Below, one piece after another: positions 14,857 to 23,896 of a stretch of DNA of 33,131 nucleotides (position 1 is the first letter of the stretch; each line of letters opens with the position of its first letter). Position numbers and translations under genes: made by a program. Origin of the DNA: Planotetraspora silvatica. Lineage in GTDB: Bacteria; Actinomycetota; Actinomycetes; Streptosporangiales; Streptosporangiaceae. The notes beneath the pieces were generated by a model, which saw only the letters and a program-made list of their open reading frames with translations, did no database searches and was not told where the DNA came from. The stretch is from positions 1 through 33,131 of the forward strand of contig NZ_BOOQ01000066.1 of assembly GCF_016863315.1 (NCBI RefSeq). The letters run 5' to 3'.

Positions 14857-17526
14857 TCAGGTGCCGGACTCGGCCGTGAGCAGGGTGGCGCCCTTGGCGT
14901 CGGTGAGTACGAGGCGGGCCTGGGCGCCTGGCGCGACCTTGCCCTCGAGCTTGACCGCGGTGTTCACCGTCCCGGTGAAGGCGCTCTTGTCCAGCGTCTT
15001 GCCGGTCGCGGCGTCGACCAGGGTCGCGTGCAGCCGCTGCCCGATCTTGGTCGAGAACAGCCTGCTGGTGACGTTGCCCGACGCGTCCACCTTGACGTCC
15101 GCGGCGCCGTTGGTGTTCGCGTTGGTGACGTCGCCGAGGTCCATCGTCGGCAGGAACGTCTCCGTCCACGACAGGGTCTGCCCGGCCTTGAGCGTGGCGG
15201 GGGTGAAGAACTTCATGGACGCGCCGGCCCACAGCTCGATGTAGGGGCGGGCCGAGTTGCCCTTGCTGTAGACGTTGGTGTCGAAGGAGCCGTTCTGGCC
15301 CCACTCCCAGAACTTCATGCCGGGGGTCTTGGTGTTGTCGCCGACCCGGATGACGCCCTCGTCGTTCTCGTGGTTGACGACGCCCCACCAGTTGCCCTGC
15401 TGCATGGTGGCCAGGTCCTGGCCGTAGGCGATGCCCGAATTGGTCCAGTTGGACATCTGCTTGAGCTTGTCCAGCTTGAGCAGGCCGGAGCCGGCGGGTC
15501 CGGCGGCCTGTTCGACGCTCTCCATCCACTTGTAGCCCGGGTCGCGGTAGACCGTCTTGACCGGCGAGACGACCGACATCGTCGGGGATCCCGAGTTCGA
15601 CGGGGCGCCCGGCGCGAGCGTCGTGCACGTCCAGTACTCGAACTGCTTGTCCTCCGCGTTCGGGTTGTTCAGGCTGACCGCCATGTCGACGGTCGGCTTG
15701 CGCGCGTCCACGGAGTAGGTGACGGACGTCTTGATGCCGGTGGCGCCGTGCACGTACTTGGACGGCTTGAACGGGTAGTCGACGTCGTCGGTCTTGGTCA
15801 TGGTGAGCGAGAACTTGCCGTTACTCTCGTTGATCTTGTAGTCCCACGGCACATTCCAGTACTTGCCGTGCTCGGCTTCGGTGAGCGTCGGGAACACGCC
15901 GCCGTACACCATCAGCCAGTTCTGGTAGAACGGCGAGTTTCCAGGCGTTCCGGGAGCCGCGGAGGAGAACCCGTACGGGGTGCCGACGGGGTTGGTGTAG
16001 AGCAGATCGTGCCCGGTCGGCTTGTAGATGATCGAGAGGAGACGGCCGCCATAGCTGGGCGCGAACGTCGCCTTGATGTACTTGTTCTCCACCTCGATGG
16101 TCTTGATGGTCTGCCCGACCACCTTGTCGGCCACGCCGTCCTGCCGGACGGACACACCGTCGTCGCTGACCTTGTAGTCGTAGCGCTCGAAGACGGTGGT
16201 GGCGTGCATGTCGACCTTGAGGTAATCCGGGCCGTTCGGGTTGAAGCCCGTGCCCGGCGAGGTGAAGTGCTTCGGGGCCCGGACGGGCACGGAGGCGGTG
16301 CCCGTGCTGGCGGTGCCGGTGACGTCGGTGACGGCCCCCTGGGCCAGCGCCACCGAGCCGCGCGCGCCGGCCCTGAAGGTCTGCCCGCTGTCCAGCTTGA
16401 TCACGAGGGTGGACGCGTCGGAGAAGTACGCCGCGTCATCGCGCAGCGCCTGGTTCACGTCCTTGCCCGAGGTGGTGCTGAGGCCGGTGAAACGCAGCAG
16501 TGCGCGGACCTGGTCGGCGGTGACGTTGGTGCCGCTCACGCCGGTCTTGGTCTCCTTCACCGCCAGGTCGCCGGCCTTGGCGATGCGGTGGCTGAACCGG
16601 ACCTCGATCCTGTCGCCGGACGCAGCGACCTCGGCACCGGCGATCCCCGGAGCCGCGTAGGCACCTCCGCCGCCCGCGACGGTCGCGCCGACCTCGGCGG
16701 TGGCCTGTCCCGCGTTCGTCGTCAGTCTCAGGCGAGTGCCGAGAGTCAGCTGGTAGGTGGCGTCGCGGTTCAGGTCGGCGCCGAAGTACAGCCGGTATCC
16801 GCGCTGGTTTGTCCCGGTGAGGCTTTCCACGTACACCGGGTGGACGGATGAGTCGCCACTCGTGAGTGTGATGTCCGATCCGGTGTAGGCGCCGACCGGC
16901 ATCCCCGACCAGACCGTCCCGGCGAACGTGACGTCCACGGTGCGCGAGTCCACCTGCTCGGCGGACGAGATGCTTGCGAGTGCGGCGTCCTGGGGGTTAC
17001 CGCGGAACTTGGACTGCTTCGTCGACGAGCCGGGCAGCACGCCGCCGTCCGCGGACCGGAAGAACAGGTCACCGAGCTTGTCGCTTCCGCCATCGAACCA
17101 CAGCTCATAGGTGTGGCCGTCCAGCGTGGCGCCGGCGCCCAGCACCACCCTCAGCGTCCGGTGGTCAGGGGTGTCCAGGGGACGGACGGTCGTGCCCGCG
17201 ATCTGCGAGAGCGGCCGGCCGTCGAGCGCCGCGTCCGCACCACCGGCGACGCCGCCGCTGACCTTGATGTACTGGGCCGCGTACGCCGAGTTGGCTGCGG
17301 CGAACTGCAGGATGTCCGACCCCAGCGCCTTGTTGAAGGTGATGTCGATCGACTTGTCGTCGACCGAGGACACCTTGCTGACGCGCAGAGACGGTTGCGC
17401 CGAGTGCTGGGACTGGGCCAGCACCGGCTGCGGCAGCGACACGACCGCGCCGCCCACCGTGGTCAAAGCGAGCGCCACGGCGAGGGCAGCGCCGCGCGGG
17501 CGCGTCCGGTTAAACTGCGTGTTCAT
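14857..17526 (-). CDS. Large secreted multidomain protein with a DUF5107-like (mutarotase-superfamily) domain
   Basis: The 889-residue protein is exported: MNTQFNRTRPRGAALAVAL and a hydrophobic core end near LAQSQ. GGAGAGG lies before the ATG. Residues about 45-410 form three Ig-like, SbsA-style repeats (VSSVDDKSIDITFNKAL, ISSAEQVDSRTVDVTFAG, GAEVAASGDRIEVRFSH). From about residue 470 comes a DUF5107-like region (IEVENKYIKATFAPSYGGRL, HDLLYTNPVGTPYG, WLMVYGGVFPTLTEAEHGKY), related to galactose-mutarotase-like sugar-binding folds. A last beta domain covers about 800-889. It probably binds or processes extracellular glycans; no catalytic residues can be named. It sits below the RbsABC/PfkB genes, on the same strand. 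Confidence 0.75.
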   Translation of the reverse strand: MNTQFNRTRPRGAALAVALALTTVGGAVVSLPQPVLAQSQHSAQPSLRVSKVSSVDDKSIDITFNKALGSDILQFAAANSAYAAQYIKVSGGVAGGADAALDGRPLSQIAGTTVRPLDTPDHRTLRVVLGAGATLDGHTYELWFDGGSDKLGDLFFRSADGGVLPGSSTKQSKFRGNPQDAALASISSAEQVDSRTVDVTFAGTVWSGMPVGAYTGSDITLTSGDSSVHPVYVESLTGTNQRGYRLYFGADLNRDATYQLTLGTRLRLTTNAGQATAEVGATVAGGGGAYAAPGIAGAEVAASGDRIEVRFSHRIAKAGDLAVKETKTGVSGTNVTADQVRALLRFTGLSTTSGKDVNQALRDDAAYFSDASTLVIKLDSGQTFRAGARGSVALAQGAVTDVTGTASTGTASVPVRAPKHFTSPGTGFNPNGPDYLKVDMHATTVFERYDYKVSDDGVSVRQDGVADKVVGQTIKTIEVENKYIKATFAPSYGGRLLSIIYKPTGHDLLYTNPVGTPYGFSSAAPGTPGNSPFYQNWLMVYGGVFPTLTEAEHGKYWNVPWDYKINESNGKFSLTMTKTDDVDYPFKPSKYVHGATGIKTSVTYSVDARKPTVDMAVSLNNPNAEDKQFEYWTCTTLAPGAPSNSGSPTMSVVSPVKTVYRDPGYKWMESVEQAAGPAGSGLLKLDKLKQMSNWTNSGIAYGQDLATMQQGNWWGVVNHENDEGVIRVGDNTKTPGMKFWEWGQNGSFDTNVYSKGNSARPYIELWAGASMKFFTPATLKAGQTLSWTETFLPTMDLGDVTNANTNGAADVKVDASGNVTSRLFSTKIGQRLHATLVDAATGKTLDKSAFTGTVNTAVKLEGKVAPGAQARLVLTDAKGATLLTAESGT

Positions 17527-17552
17527 GTAGTCCTCTCCTATGAGGGGTGGTC

Positions 17553-17582
17553 CCGGAGCCCGGTGTGCAGACCGGGCTCCGG
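17553..17582 (-). terminator. Perfect 12-bp hairpin between kinase and DUF5107-like genes
   Basis: CCGGAGCCCGGT and ACCGGGCTCCGG are perfectly complementary with a six-base loop. It lies after the kinase stop (17794) and before the DUF5107-like gene start (17526), with no U-tract on the transcribed strand. It may end or attenuate the import operon so that the secreted proteins are expressed separately. An operator role is the alternative. Confidence 0.6.
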
Positions 17583-17793
17583 TGGCTTTTCAGCTGACTT
17601 CTTCGGGATGTGGAGTGGTGTCCGCGTCTGTCCTTTGCGTGGAGTGGGCGGGAATCGTGACGGCAGGACTTCGCCCAGACCTGGCAGGCACCGGAGCCGA
17701 GCACGTCCGCTGAAGAGGTTCGAGCTGGGGGATACGGATCAGAGCCGACGGTTCGGTAGAAGGGCGGCCGGTGAACGGAGGACGCGGCGGCGG

Positions 17794-18783
17794 TCAGGCG
17801 GATTCGCTGGAGGACGGCTGTGGCTCGACGTCCGGGGACGCGCCCGCCCGCACCCGCGCGACCTCCTCCGCGCTCGGATAGGACCTGGCGCAGCCGGGCC
17901 ACCGGCACGACAGCGCCCCAGCGATCACGGCTACCTCGAGCGCGTCGGGGGGAGCCGTCCCGGCGAGCCGTCCGGCCAGGTAGGCGCCGGCCAGCGCGTC
18001 GCCCGCCCCCGCGGTGTCGACGACCACGACCCGCGGCGCCGCGACGCGATGGATCTCACCGTCGGTCAGCACCACCGCCCCGGCCGGGCCGTCGGTCAGC
18101 ACGATCTCCTGCGGACCCTCGCCCAGCGCTGCCCTGATCCGGTCGGGACGGTCCGTGTCGAGCATCGCGCGGGCGTCCTCACTGGACAGGATCACAATGT
18201 CGGCGGCGCGGGCGAACGCGAGGTTCTGGTCGGTGTCGGGGCGCAGCATCGGGCGGTGGTTGACGCAGAAGGTCACCGTGACGCCACTGTCGCGGGCCAG
18301 TTCGGCCGCCCGCTCCGCGGCCCGGGCGGCACTACCGGAGATCGCCAGCGAGATCCCGCTGACGTGCAGCACCCCGGCGCCGTCCAGCAGGCGCCCGTCC
18401 ACGTCCGCCGCGCTGAGCCGCGTCGCCGCCGATCCGGACCGGTAGTAGTCGAAGGTGTGCCCGCCGTGCCGCACCGCGTTGACGTACAGTCCGGTGGGAG
18501 CGGACGGATCGACGGCGACCCTGTCGACGTCCAGGTGCGCACGCCGCCAGAAGTCCAGCAGCAGGCGGCCCGGGGTGTCCGCGCCGAGGCGAGTCAGCAA
18601 CCTGGCCGGGGTGCCCATCCGGGCCGCCATGACGGCCACGTTGGCGACGTCCCCGCCGATGCCCCGGCCGAGGTAGTCGGAGGGGAGGTCGTCACGCACG
18701 CCCACCTCCAGCAGCCCCTCGCCCACGGCGACGAGGACGGGCGTCCCTTCGCTGCTCGCGGGATCGGTGTTGTCTTGGATCAC
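17794..18783 (-). CDS. PfkB/ribokinase-family carbohydrate kinase
   Basis: This kinase phosphorylates the imported sugar or a derived sugar acid using ATP. It shows the N-terminal sugar-binding motif GRGIGGDVANVAVMAARMG (about residues 40-55), a substrate loop PTGLYVNAV, and the C-terminal catalytic/ATP motif VVDTAGAGDALAGAYLAG with the general-base Asp (about residue 260). The pattern is closest to 2-keto-3-deoxygluconate or 5-dehydro-2-deoxygluconokinase types, but substrate is unproven. The GTG at 18783 is chosen because GAGGAAG stands just upstream; an ATG at 18804 is also in frame. The stop of the binding protein is 48 bases upstream, so they are probably cotranscribed. Confidence 0.88.
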   Translation of the reverse strand: MIQDNTDPASSEGTPVLVAVGEGLLEVGVRDDLPSDYLGRGIGGDVANVAVMAARMGTPARLLTRLGADTPGRLLLDFWRRAHLDVDRVAVDPSAPTGLYVNAVRHGGHTFDYYRSGSAATRLSAADVDGRLLDGAGVLHVSGISLAISGSAARAAERAAELARDSGVTVTFCVNHRPMLRPDTDQNLAFARAADIVILSSEDARAMLDTDRPDRIRAALGEGPQEIVLTDGPAGAVVLTDGEIHRVAAPRVVVVDTAGAGDALAGAYLAGRLAGTAPPDALEVAVIAGALSCRWPGCARSYPSAEEVARVRAGASPDVEPQPSSSESA

Positions 18784-18831
18784 GCCGGCTTCCTCACTCC
18801 CCATTTTCGGTACGGCACAGCGGCGGGCGGA

Positions 18832-19812
18832 TCAGAAGATGCTGTCCGGGTTGCTGTACCGGTCCACGTTGTCCCCGGTGACCAGCGGGGCCTCCAAGGG
18901 GGTGTCCTTGCTGGGCTCGGCCCCCGCGAGCACCGCCATCATCCGGTCCAGGCCCGCGCGGCCGATCGTGTCGGCGTTGTTGACCGCGGTGGCGGCGTAG
19001 TTCGAGCCGCTCTTGATGGCGGCCAAGGCCTCCTTCTGGCCGTCGGCAGCGACGAGGAACATCTCGCTGGTCCGCCCGGCGTCGGCGATCGCCTTCTGCG
19101 CGCCGAGGCACATCGCGTCGTTCTCACAGAACACCGCGTCGATGTGCTTGTTCTTGGCGAGGACGTTCTCCATCACCTTCAGGCCGCCGTCGGAGCTCCA
19201 CCCCCCGAAGTCCGGGGCGGTCACGACCGTGATGCCGGGCGACTGCTTGACCACGCCGAGCAGGCCGTTCGTCCGGTCCAGACCGATGGTGTTGTCGGCC
19301 GGGCCGCCCGTGATGACGGCGAGAGTGCCGGTGCCCTTCAGCCGATCGGCGATGTACTGGCCGTCGCCCTGCCCGATCTGGGTGTTGTTGGGACCGATCC
19401 AGCTGGTGTACTGGCCGCCGGCGAACTTGCGGTCCACCAAGATCGACGGGACTTTCTTCTGCTCGATCGCGTTCATCGCGGCCGGCGCGGCGTTCAGCGG
19501 GCCGCCGGAGATGATGATCCCGTCCACATTCTGGGTCAGCAGGTCGTTGACGTTCGTCGTCAGCTTGGCCGCGTCCCCCTGCGCGTCCGTGCTGATCACC
19601 TTGACGTTGCTGTAGGTCTTGGCCTCGGTCTCGATGGCCTTGGCCATCGCGATGAAGTACGGCGCCTGGAGGCTGTAGTTCGCTATGCCGATGGTCAGGG
19701 TCTTCTTCGCGGCGCCTCCGCCGTTGTCACCTCCGCTGCCATCGGAGCTTCCGCACGCTGCGAGCGACAATGCGAGCGCGCCCACGAGAGCACAACCGGC
19801 GATCTTCTTCAT
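18832..19812 (-). CDS. RbsB-like sugar ABC transporter substrate-binding lipoprotein
   Basis: This is a periplasmic-binding-protein-type lipoprotein of 326 residues for a monosaccharide importer. The ATG at 19812 follows GGAAG. The N-terminus MKKIAGCAL and lipobox LSLAAC (lipidated Cys20) mark it as a lipoprotein. The mature protein has TLTIGIANYSLQAPYFIAM, NDLLTQNVDGIIISGGPL, VPSILVDRKFAGG, GTLAVITGGPADNT and AVFCENDAMCLGAQKAI, the standard Peripla_BP_4 frame. It sits between the permease and the kinase. A decayed relative lies at 14531-14845. Confidence 0.92.
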   Translation of the reverse strand: MKKIAGCALVGALALSLAACGSSDGSGGDNGGGAAKKTLTIGIANYSLQAPYFIAMAKAIETEAKTYSNVKVISTDAQGDAAKLTTNVNDLLTQNVDGIIISGGPLNAAPAAMNAIEQKKVPSILVDRKFAGGQYTSWIGPNNTQIGQGDGQYIADRLKGTGTLAVITGGPADNTIGLDRTNGLLGVVKQSPGITVVTAPDFGGWSSDGGLKVMENVLAKNKHIDAVFCENDAMCLGAQKAIADAGRTSEMFLVAADGQKEALAAIKSGSNYAATAVNNADTIGRAGLDRMMAVLAGAEPSKDTPLEAPLVTGDNVDRYSNPDSIF

Positions 19813-19902
19813 GGTTCTTCCTTCAGGGTGGGATGGACGCCTCACGACACGGCGAACAAGGCGACGGGGGACGAGGAGAGGGAGGATGGTGTGGGGGTGC
19901 GG

Positions 19903-20913
19903 CTAGGTGTTCTGCCGTTCGCCTCGGCGCACGAGGATCGCGACCGCGATGATGAGCCCCTTCAGCACCTGCTGCCAGTAGCTCTGCACGTCGTAGAGGC
20001 TGAGCAGGTTGTCGATGAGCCCGAGAAGAACGACGCCGGCGAGGGTGCCGCCGATGGTGCCGCGTCCGCCCGACAGGCTGGCTCCGCCGATCACGCAGGC
20101 GGCGATGGCGTCGAGTTCGAAGCCCTGGCCGACGCTCGGCTGCGCGATGCCGACCCGGGAGGCGAGAATGACGCCCGCGACTCCGGCGCACAACCCGGAC
20201 AGCGCGTACGCGAGCACCAGGTGACGCCGCACCTTGACGCCCGCGAGCCGCACCGCCTCGCGGTTGCCGCCGATGCCGAGCAGCGCCCGGCCCGCCGACG
20301 TGCGGTTGATCAGGACCCAGCCCAGCGCGAACATCGCCAGCGTGATGATCGCCGCGATCGGGATGGCGCCGACATTCTGCGAGCCGAGGGTCAGGAAGTC
20401 CGGCGTGGTCGGAGTGATCGGGGTCTTGGAGTAGACGTAGGTGAGCCCTCGGAACGTCGTCATGGATGCGAGGGTCACCACGAACGGAGCCAGCGAGAAC
20501 CGCGCGACCATGAGGCCGTTGACCGTTCCGCACAGCACGCCGACGACGATCGCCGCGAGGATCGCCAGCGGCAACGGCAGCCCGCTCACCAGGCCGGCCG
20601 ACATGATGCCCGTCAGTGCGACCACGGATCCGACCGACAGGTCGATCCCTCCGGTGAGGATCACCAGCAGCATGCCGAGGGCGAGCAGTCCGGTGGAGAC
20701 CATCTGCCGGAGCAGGTTGGTCATGTTCCCCTCGGTGAGGAACGAGTCATTGGTGACGCCCGCTACCACGACGATCGCGACCGCGGCGCCGATCAGCACC
20801 AGGACGGTCGGCGACGGGACGGCCGCGCGCCACCGGGCGGACGCCGGTGCCGTGGCCCCCGCCGCCTCACCCGAAACCGGGTCCAGCACCGTTGATGTCT
20901 GCTGCTCCGTCAT
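19903..20913 (-). CDS. RbsC-like sugar ABC transporter permease
   Basis: This integral membrane channel has 336 residues and about eight to ten hydrophobic helices, BPD_transp_2 type. Family marks include LLVILTGGIDLSVGSVVALTG, GTVNGLMVARFSLAPFVVTL, RTSAGRALLGIGGNREA and CVIGGASLSGGRGTIGG. The ATG at 20913 overlaps the stop of the ATPase (ATGA), so the two are coupled. Longer reading frames upstream belong to the ATPase in another frame and are not part of this protein. Confidence 0.93.
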   Translation of the reverse strand: MTEQQTSTVLDPVSGEAAGATAPASARWRAAVPSPTVLVLIGAAVAIVVVAGVTNDSFLTEGNMTNLLRQMVSTGLLALGMLLVILTGGIDLSVGSVVALTGIMSAGLVSGLPLPLAILAAIVVGVLCGTVNGLMVARFSLAPFVVTLASMTTFRGLTYVYSKTPITPTTPDFLTLGSQNVGAIPIAAIITLAMFALGWVLINRTSAGRALLGIGGNREAVRLAGVKVRRHLVLAYALSGLCAGVAGVILASRVGIAQPSVGQGFELDAIAACVIGGASLSGGRGTIGGTLAGVVLLGLIDNLLSLYDVQSYWQQVLKGLIIAVAILVRRGERQNT

Positions 20914-22394
20914 GCCGCGACCCCCACCGAATGCGCGAGGACCTCGTCCTCGGTCGTGTCCGCCGAGCCGACCTCGGCGACGAGCCGTCCGCCGCGCATC
21001 ACCAGCACGCGATCGGTGGCGCCGAGGACCTCGGTCAGGTCGGAGGAGATCAACAGGATCGCGACCCCCTCCCGGGTCAGCTCGTCGATCATGCGGTAGA
21101 TGTCGACCCGGGTGGCCATGTCGACCCCGCGGGTCGGCTCGTCCAGGATCAGCACCCGCGGCCGCGTCAGGAGCCACTTGGCCAGCACGACCTTCTGCTG
21201 GTTGCCGCCGCTGAGATGGCGGACCGGCATCTCCGGACGTGGCGGGTGGATGCCCAGCCGCTCGATCATGTCCTGAACGTTCGCGGCCCGCCGCCTGGTG
21301 TCCAGCAGGCCCGCGCGTGAGATCCGGGCCATCGTCGCGAACGTCGTGTTGTCGGTGACGTCCATGCCGAGGACGAGCCCGCTGTGCTTGCGGTCCTCGG
21401 TGACAAGCGCGACTCCGGCACCGATGGCGTCGCCGGGTGTGCGGAACCGCGTAACGGCGCCGTCCAGCTCAACCGTCCCGGACGTCGGCCGGTCGGCGCC
21501 GAACACGCACCGAGCGACCTCGCTGCGGCCGCTGCCGACCAGCCCGAACATGCCGACGATCTCGCCCGCCGCCAGATCGAACGAAACGTCGTCGAACACT
21601 CCGTCCCGGCTCAGGCCCCGCACGCTGAGCAACGGCTTGCCAGGCTCGGGTACCCGGTCCGGGTAGATCTGCTCCAGCCGGCGCCCGGCCATCAACGCGA
21701 TGATCTCGTCCTCACTGGTGTGGGCCGGGGTGAGCGTATCCACCACGCGGCCGTCCTTGATGACGGTGATCGAGTCGGAGATCTCCATCACCTCGGCCAG
21801 CCGGTGCGAGACGTACAGGATCGCGACGCCACGCTCCCGCAGCCTGCGAATCAGGTCGAAAAGCCGGTCGAGGTCGGTGCCTGCCAGCACGGCGGACGGC
21901 TCGTCCAGCACGAGCATCCGCGGCTCGACCGCCAGTGCCTTGGCGATTTCCACCATCTGCTGGCGCGCGACCGACAGCTTGCCGGCACGCACGCGCGGAT
22001 CGATGTCGGCGAACCCGATCTCCTCCAGCAGCGCCCGCACCCGCGCGTGCGCCGCCGACCAGTCGACCAGGCCGCGTTTGGTGGGCAGCGCCCCCAGCAA
22101 CACGTTCTCTGTCACCGTCATCTGGGGCACGAGGCTGAGCTCCTGGTAGACGGTCCGGAACCCCAGGCCCTGCGCGTCCTCGGGGCCGCGCAGGGTGAGC
22201 GGCTCGCCGTCCAGCAGGATCTGTCCGCCGTCCAGCGGCACGGCCCCCGCCAGCACCTTGATCAGGGTCGACTTGCCCGCGCCGTTCGCGCCCGCGATGG
22301 CGAGAACCCGCCCGCCCTCGGCGGTCAGGTCGACGCCGTGCAGGACCTCGACGCCGCCGTATCCCTTGCGGACGCCCCGCAGTTCCAGCTTCAT
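20910..22394 (-). CDS. RbsA-like sugar ABC transporter ATPase (two nucleotide-binding domains)
   Basis: The 494-residue duplicated ATPase powers the sugar importer. The first domain has Walker A GANGAGKST, signature LSVARQQMVEI and Walker B MLVLDEPSAVL. The second has the typically degenerate Walker A GLVGSGRSEV, signature LSGGNQQKVVL and LILDEPTRGVD. This asymmetry is normal for RbsA, MglA and XylG. The ATG at 22394 overlaps the aldehyde dehydrogenase stop (ATGA), giving the operon order dehydrogenase, rbsA, rbsC, rbsB, kinase. Confidence 0.94.
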   Translation of the reverse strand: MKLELRGVRKGYGGVEVLHGVDLTAEGGRVLAIAGANGAGKSTLIKVLAGAVPLDGGQILLDGEPLTLRGPEDAQGLGFRTVYQELSLVPQMTVTENVLLGALPTKRGLVDWSAAHARVRALLEEIGFADIDPRVRAGKLSVARQQMVEIAKALAVEPRMLVLDEPSAVLAGTDLDRLFDLIRRLRERGVAILYVSHRLAEVMEISDSITVIKDGRVVDTLTPAHTSEDEIIALMAGRRLEQIYPDRVPEPGKPLLSVRGLSRDGVFDDVSFDLAAGEIVGMFGLVGSGRSEVARCVFGADRPTSGTVELDGAVTRFRTPGDAIGAGVALVTEDRKHSGLVLGMDVTDNTTFATMARISRAGLLDTRRRAANVQDMIERLGIHPPRPEMPVRHLSGGNQQKVVLAKWLLTRPRVLILDEPTRGVDMATRVDIYRMIDELTREGVAILLISSDLTEVLGATDRVLVMRGGRLVAEVGSADTTEDEVLAHSVGVAA

Positions 22395-23803
22395 GCCAGG
22401 CCGTCCATGACGATGATGGTCTTCTGCTCGGTCATGTCGAGCAAGGTGTCGTGCAGTCCCTCGCGGGCTCCGCCGGTCAGCTTCACGCCGCCGAACGGAA
22501 GGTTCTCCGCGCGCAGCGCCGTGGAGCCGTTGATCACGACGCCCCCGACCTGGAGGCGCCGGGCCACCGAGAAGGCCCGTCCGATGTCCCTTGTGAAGAT
22601 CGCCGCCTGTAGCCCGTAGGCGGACTCGTTGGCCAGTCGCACCGCCTCCATGGCGTCGGCCACCCGCAAAAGCGGTGCGACGGGCCCGAAGATCTCCTCG
22701 GCCACGGCCTCCGCATGTGGTGCGACGTCCACCAGCACGGTCGGCGGCATGAACGCCCCGTCCCGGGGTCCGCCGACCACGACGCGCGCGCCGTCATTTA
22801 CGGCTGTCCGAATCGCCTGGTCCACGGCGACGGCGGCAGGCTCCGTGATCAGCGGGCCGACGTCGGTGGCCTCGTCCAGTTGGTCGCCCACGACCAGCTT
22901 TCTGGCCTGCGCCTCCAGGGCCTCAGCGAACGCGTCGTACACACCGTCCTCGACGTAGACGCGCTTGACGGCGCAGCAGATCTGTCCGTTGCCGCGCGCC
23001 AACCGCCCGAGCACGACGGCCTCGGCGGCACGCTCCACGTCGGCGTCCGCACACACGATCAGCGCGTCGTTGCCGCCGAGTTCCAGGTGGGTCCGCTTGA
23101 GTGTCCCGGCGGCGAGCTCGGCCAGGGCCTTGCCTGCGGCGGTGCTGCCGGTAAGGCTGATCATCTGCACGCCGTCGGCGGACGCGAGGAACCGCGCCAG
23201 CTCCGGCCCGCCGGGAACGATCTGGTGCGCCGCCTCGGGGAACCCGGCCGCCTCGATGAGCCGGCCGATCTCCATCAACGTGAGTGGGCACTTCTCCGGC
23301 GGCTTCACGATCACCGCGTTGCCCGCTGCCAATGCCGCTGCGGCCTTGTGCGCCCACAGCTCGACCGGGTAGTTGAACGGGACGATCGCCGCGACCACCC
23401 CGATCGGCTCCCGGACCGTTACCGCCAAGTGGTTCTCAAGACCGGGGACGGCGTCCAGCGGGATCTGCCGGCCGAAGATCCGGGTCGCCTCCCCAGCGAA
23501 CCCGCGGAAGATCCGGACCGCGGCTGCGATCTCCTCGCGGGTTTGCCGGATCGGCTTCCCGTTCTCGGCGGCCAGATCCCGGGCCAGTTCCTCGGCCCGC
23601 GCCTCGATCCCGTCTGCGACCTTGGCCAACAGCCGTGCCCGCTCATGCGAGGCGGTGGCGGCCATCGCGGTCCGGGCCTCCTGGGCCGTCCGGACTGCCG
23701 CGCGCGCCTCGGCCTCGGTCGCGACCGGCATCTCGCCCAGCACGGCGCCGGTCCCAGGGTTGTGAACGGGTAGAGCTCGTCCGTCGCTCAACGGATTTGT
23801 CAA
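22391..23803 (-). CDS. NAD(P)-dependent aldehyde dehydrogenase
   Basis: This enzyme oxidises an aldehyde to an acid. The 470-residue chain has the cofactor and fold motifs VPFNYPVELWAHKAAAALAAGN, SLTGSTAAGK, the general-base segment HLELGGND (Glu, about residue 243), the nucleophile segment GQICCAVKR (Cys, about 275) and EEIFGPVAPLLRV. TTG at 23803 is preferred because AGGAG stands seven bases before it; the GTG at 23830 lies inside the probable IclR operator. The pattern resembles lactaldehyde/glycolaldehyde and related sugar-pathway dehydrogenases. As first gene of the sugar import operon it probably acts on a catabolite of the imported sugar. Confidence 0.9.
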   Translation of the reverse strand: MTNPLSDGRALPVHNPGTGAVLGEMPVATEAEARAAVRTAQEARTAMAATASHERARLLAKVADGIEARAEELARDLAAENGKPIRQTREEIAAAVRIFRGFAGEATRIFGRQIPLDAVPGLENHLAVTVREPIGVVAAIVPFNYPVELWAHKAAAALAAGNAVIVKPPEKCPLTLMEIGRLIEAAGFPEAAHQIVPGGPELARFLASADGVQMISLTGSTAAGKALAELAAGTLKRTHLELGGNDALIVCADADVERAAEAVVLGRLARGNGQICCAVKRVYVEDGVYDAFAEALEAQARKLVVGDQLDEATDVGPLITEPAAVAVDQAIRTAVNDGARVVVGGPRDGAFMPPTVLVDVAPHAEAVAEEIFGPVAPLLRVADAMEAVRLANESAYGLQAAIFTRDIGRAFSVARRLQVGGVVINGSTALRAENLPFGGVKLTGGAREGLHDTLLDMTEQKTIIVMDGLA

Positions 23804-23824
23804 CGTATAGCTCCTTGCCGGTCG

Positions 23825-23859
23825 TTCCACTATGTAGAATCACACTTCGTATTGTGGAA
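23825..23859. promoter_or_regulatory. Putative IclR operator in the divergent promoter
   Basis: TTCCAC (23825-23830) and GTGGAA (23854-23859) are perfectly inverted, and the flanking bases extend the match to about 8 of 10 (TTCCACTATG versus TATTGTGGAA). The AT-rich interval sits between the starts of the dehydrogenase operon and iclR, so one bound dimer pair could control both directions. Confidence 0.5.
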
Positions 23860-23896
23860 TCGTCAGCACATTAAAACGGAAGGAAAGGGGCTGTCA

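Noticed and set aside
14503-16851. Forward open frame of 782 aa opposite the DUF5107-like gene.
   Set aside because: The opposite strand has a signal peptide, Shine-Dalgarno sequence and recognisable domains; the forward frame is a shadow.
17113-20895. Very long forward open frame (1260 aa) across the kinase, binding-protein and permease genes.
   Set aside because: It is antisense to three well-defined genes with complete motifs; its translation is rich in Arg, Gly and His with no domain pattern.
19903-21177. Reading the RbsC frame as a 424-residue protein with a long N-terminal extension.
   Set aside because: The extension overlaps the ATPase gene and has no membrane or signal pattern; the ATGA overlap at 20913-20910 is the natural start.
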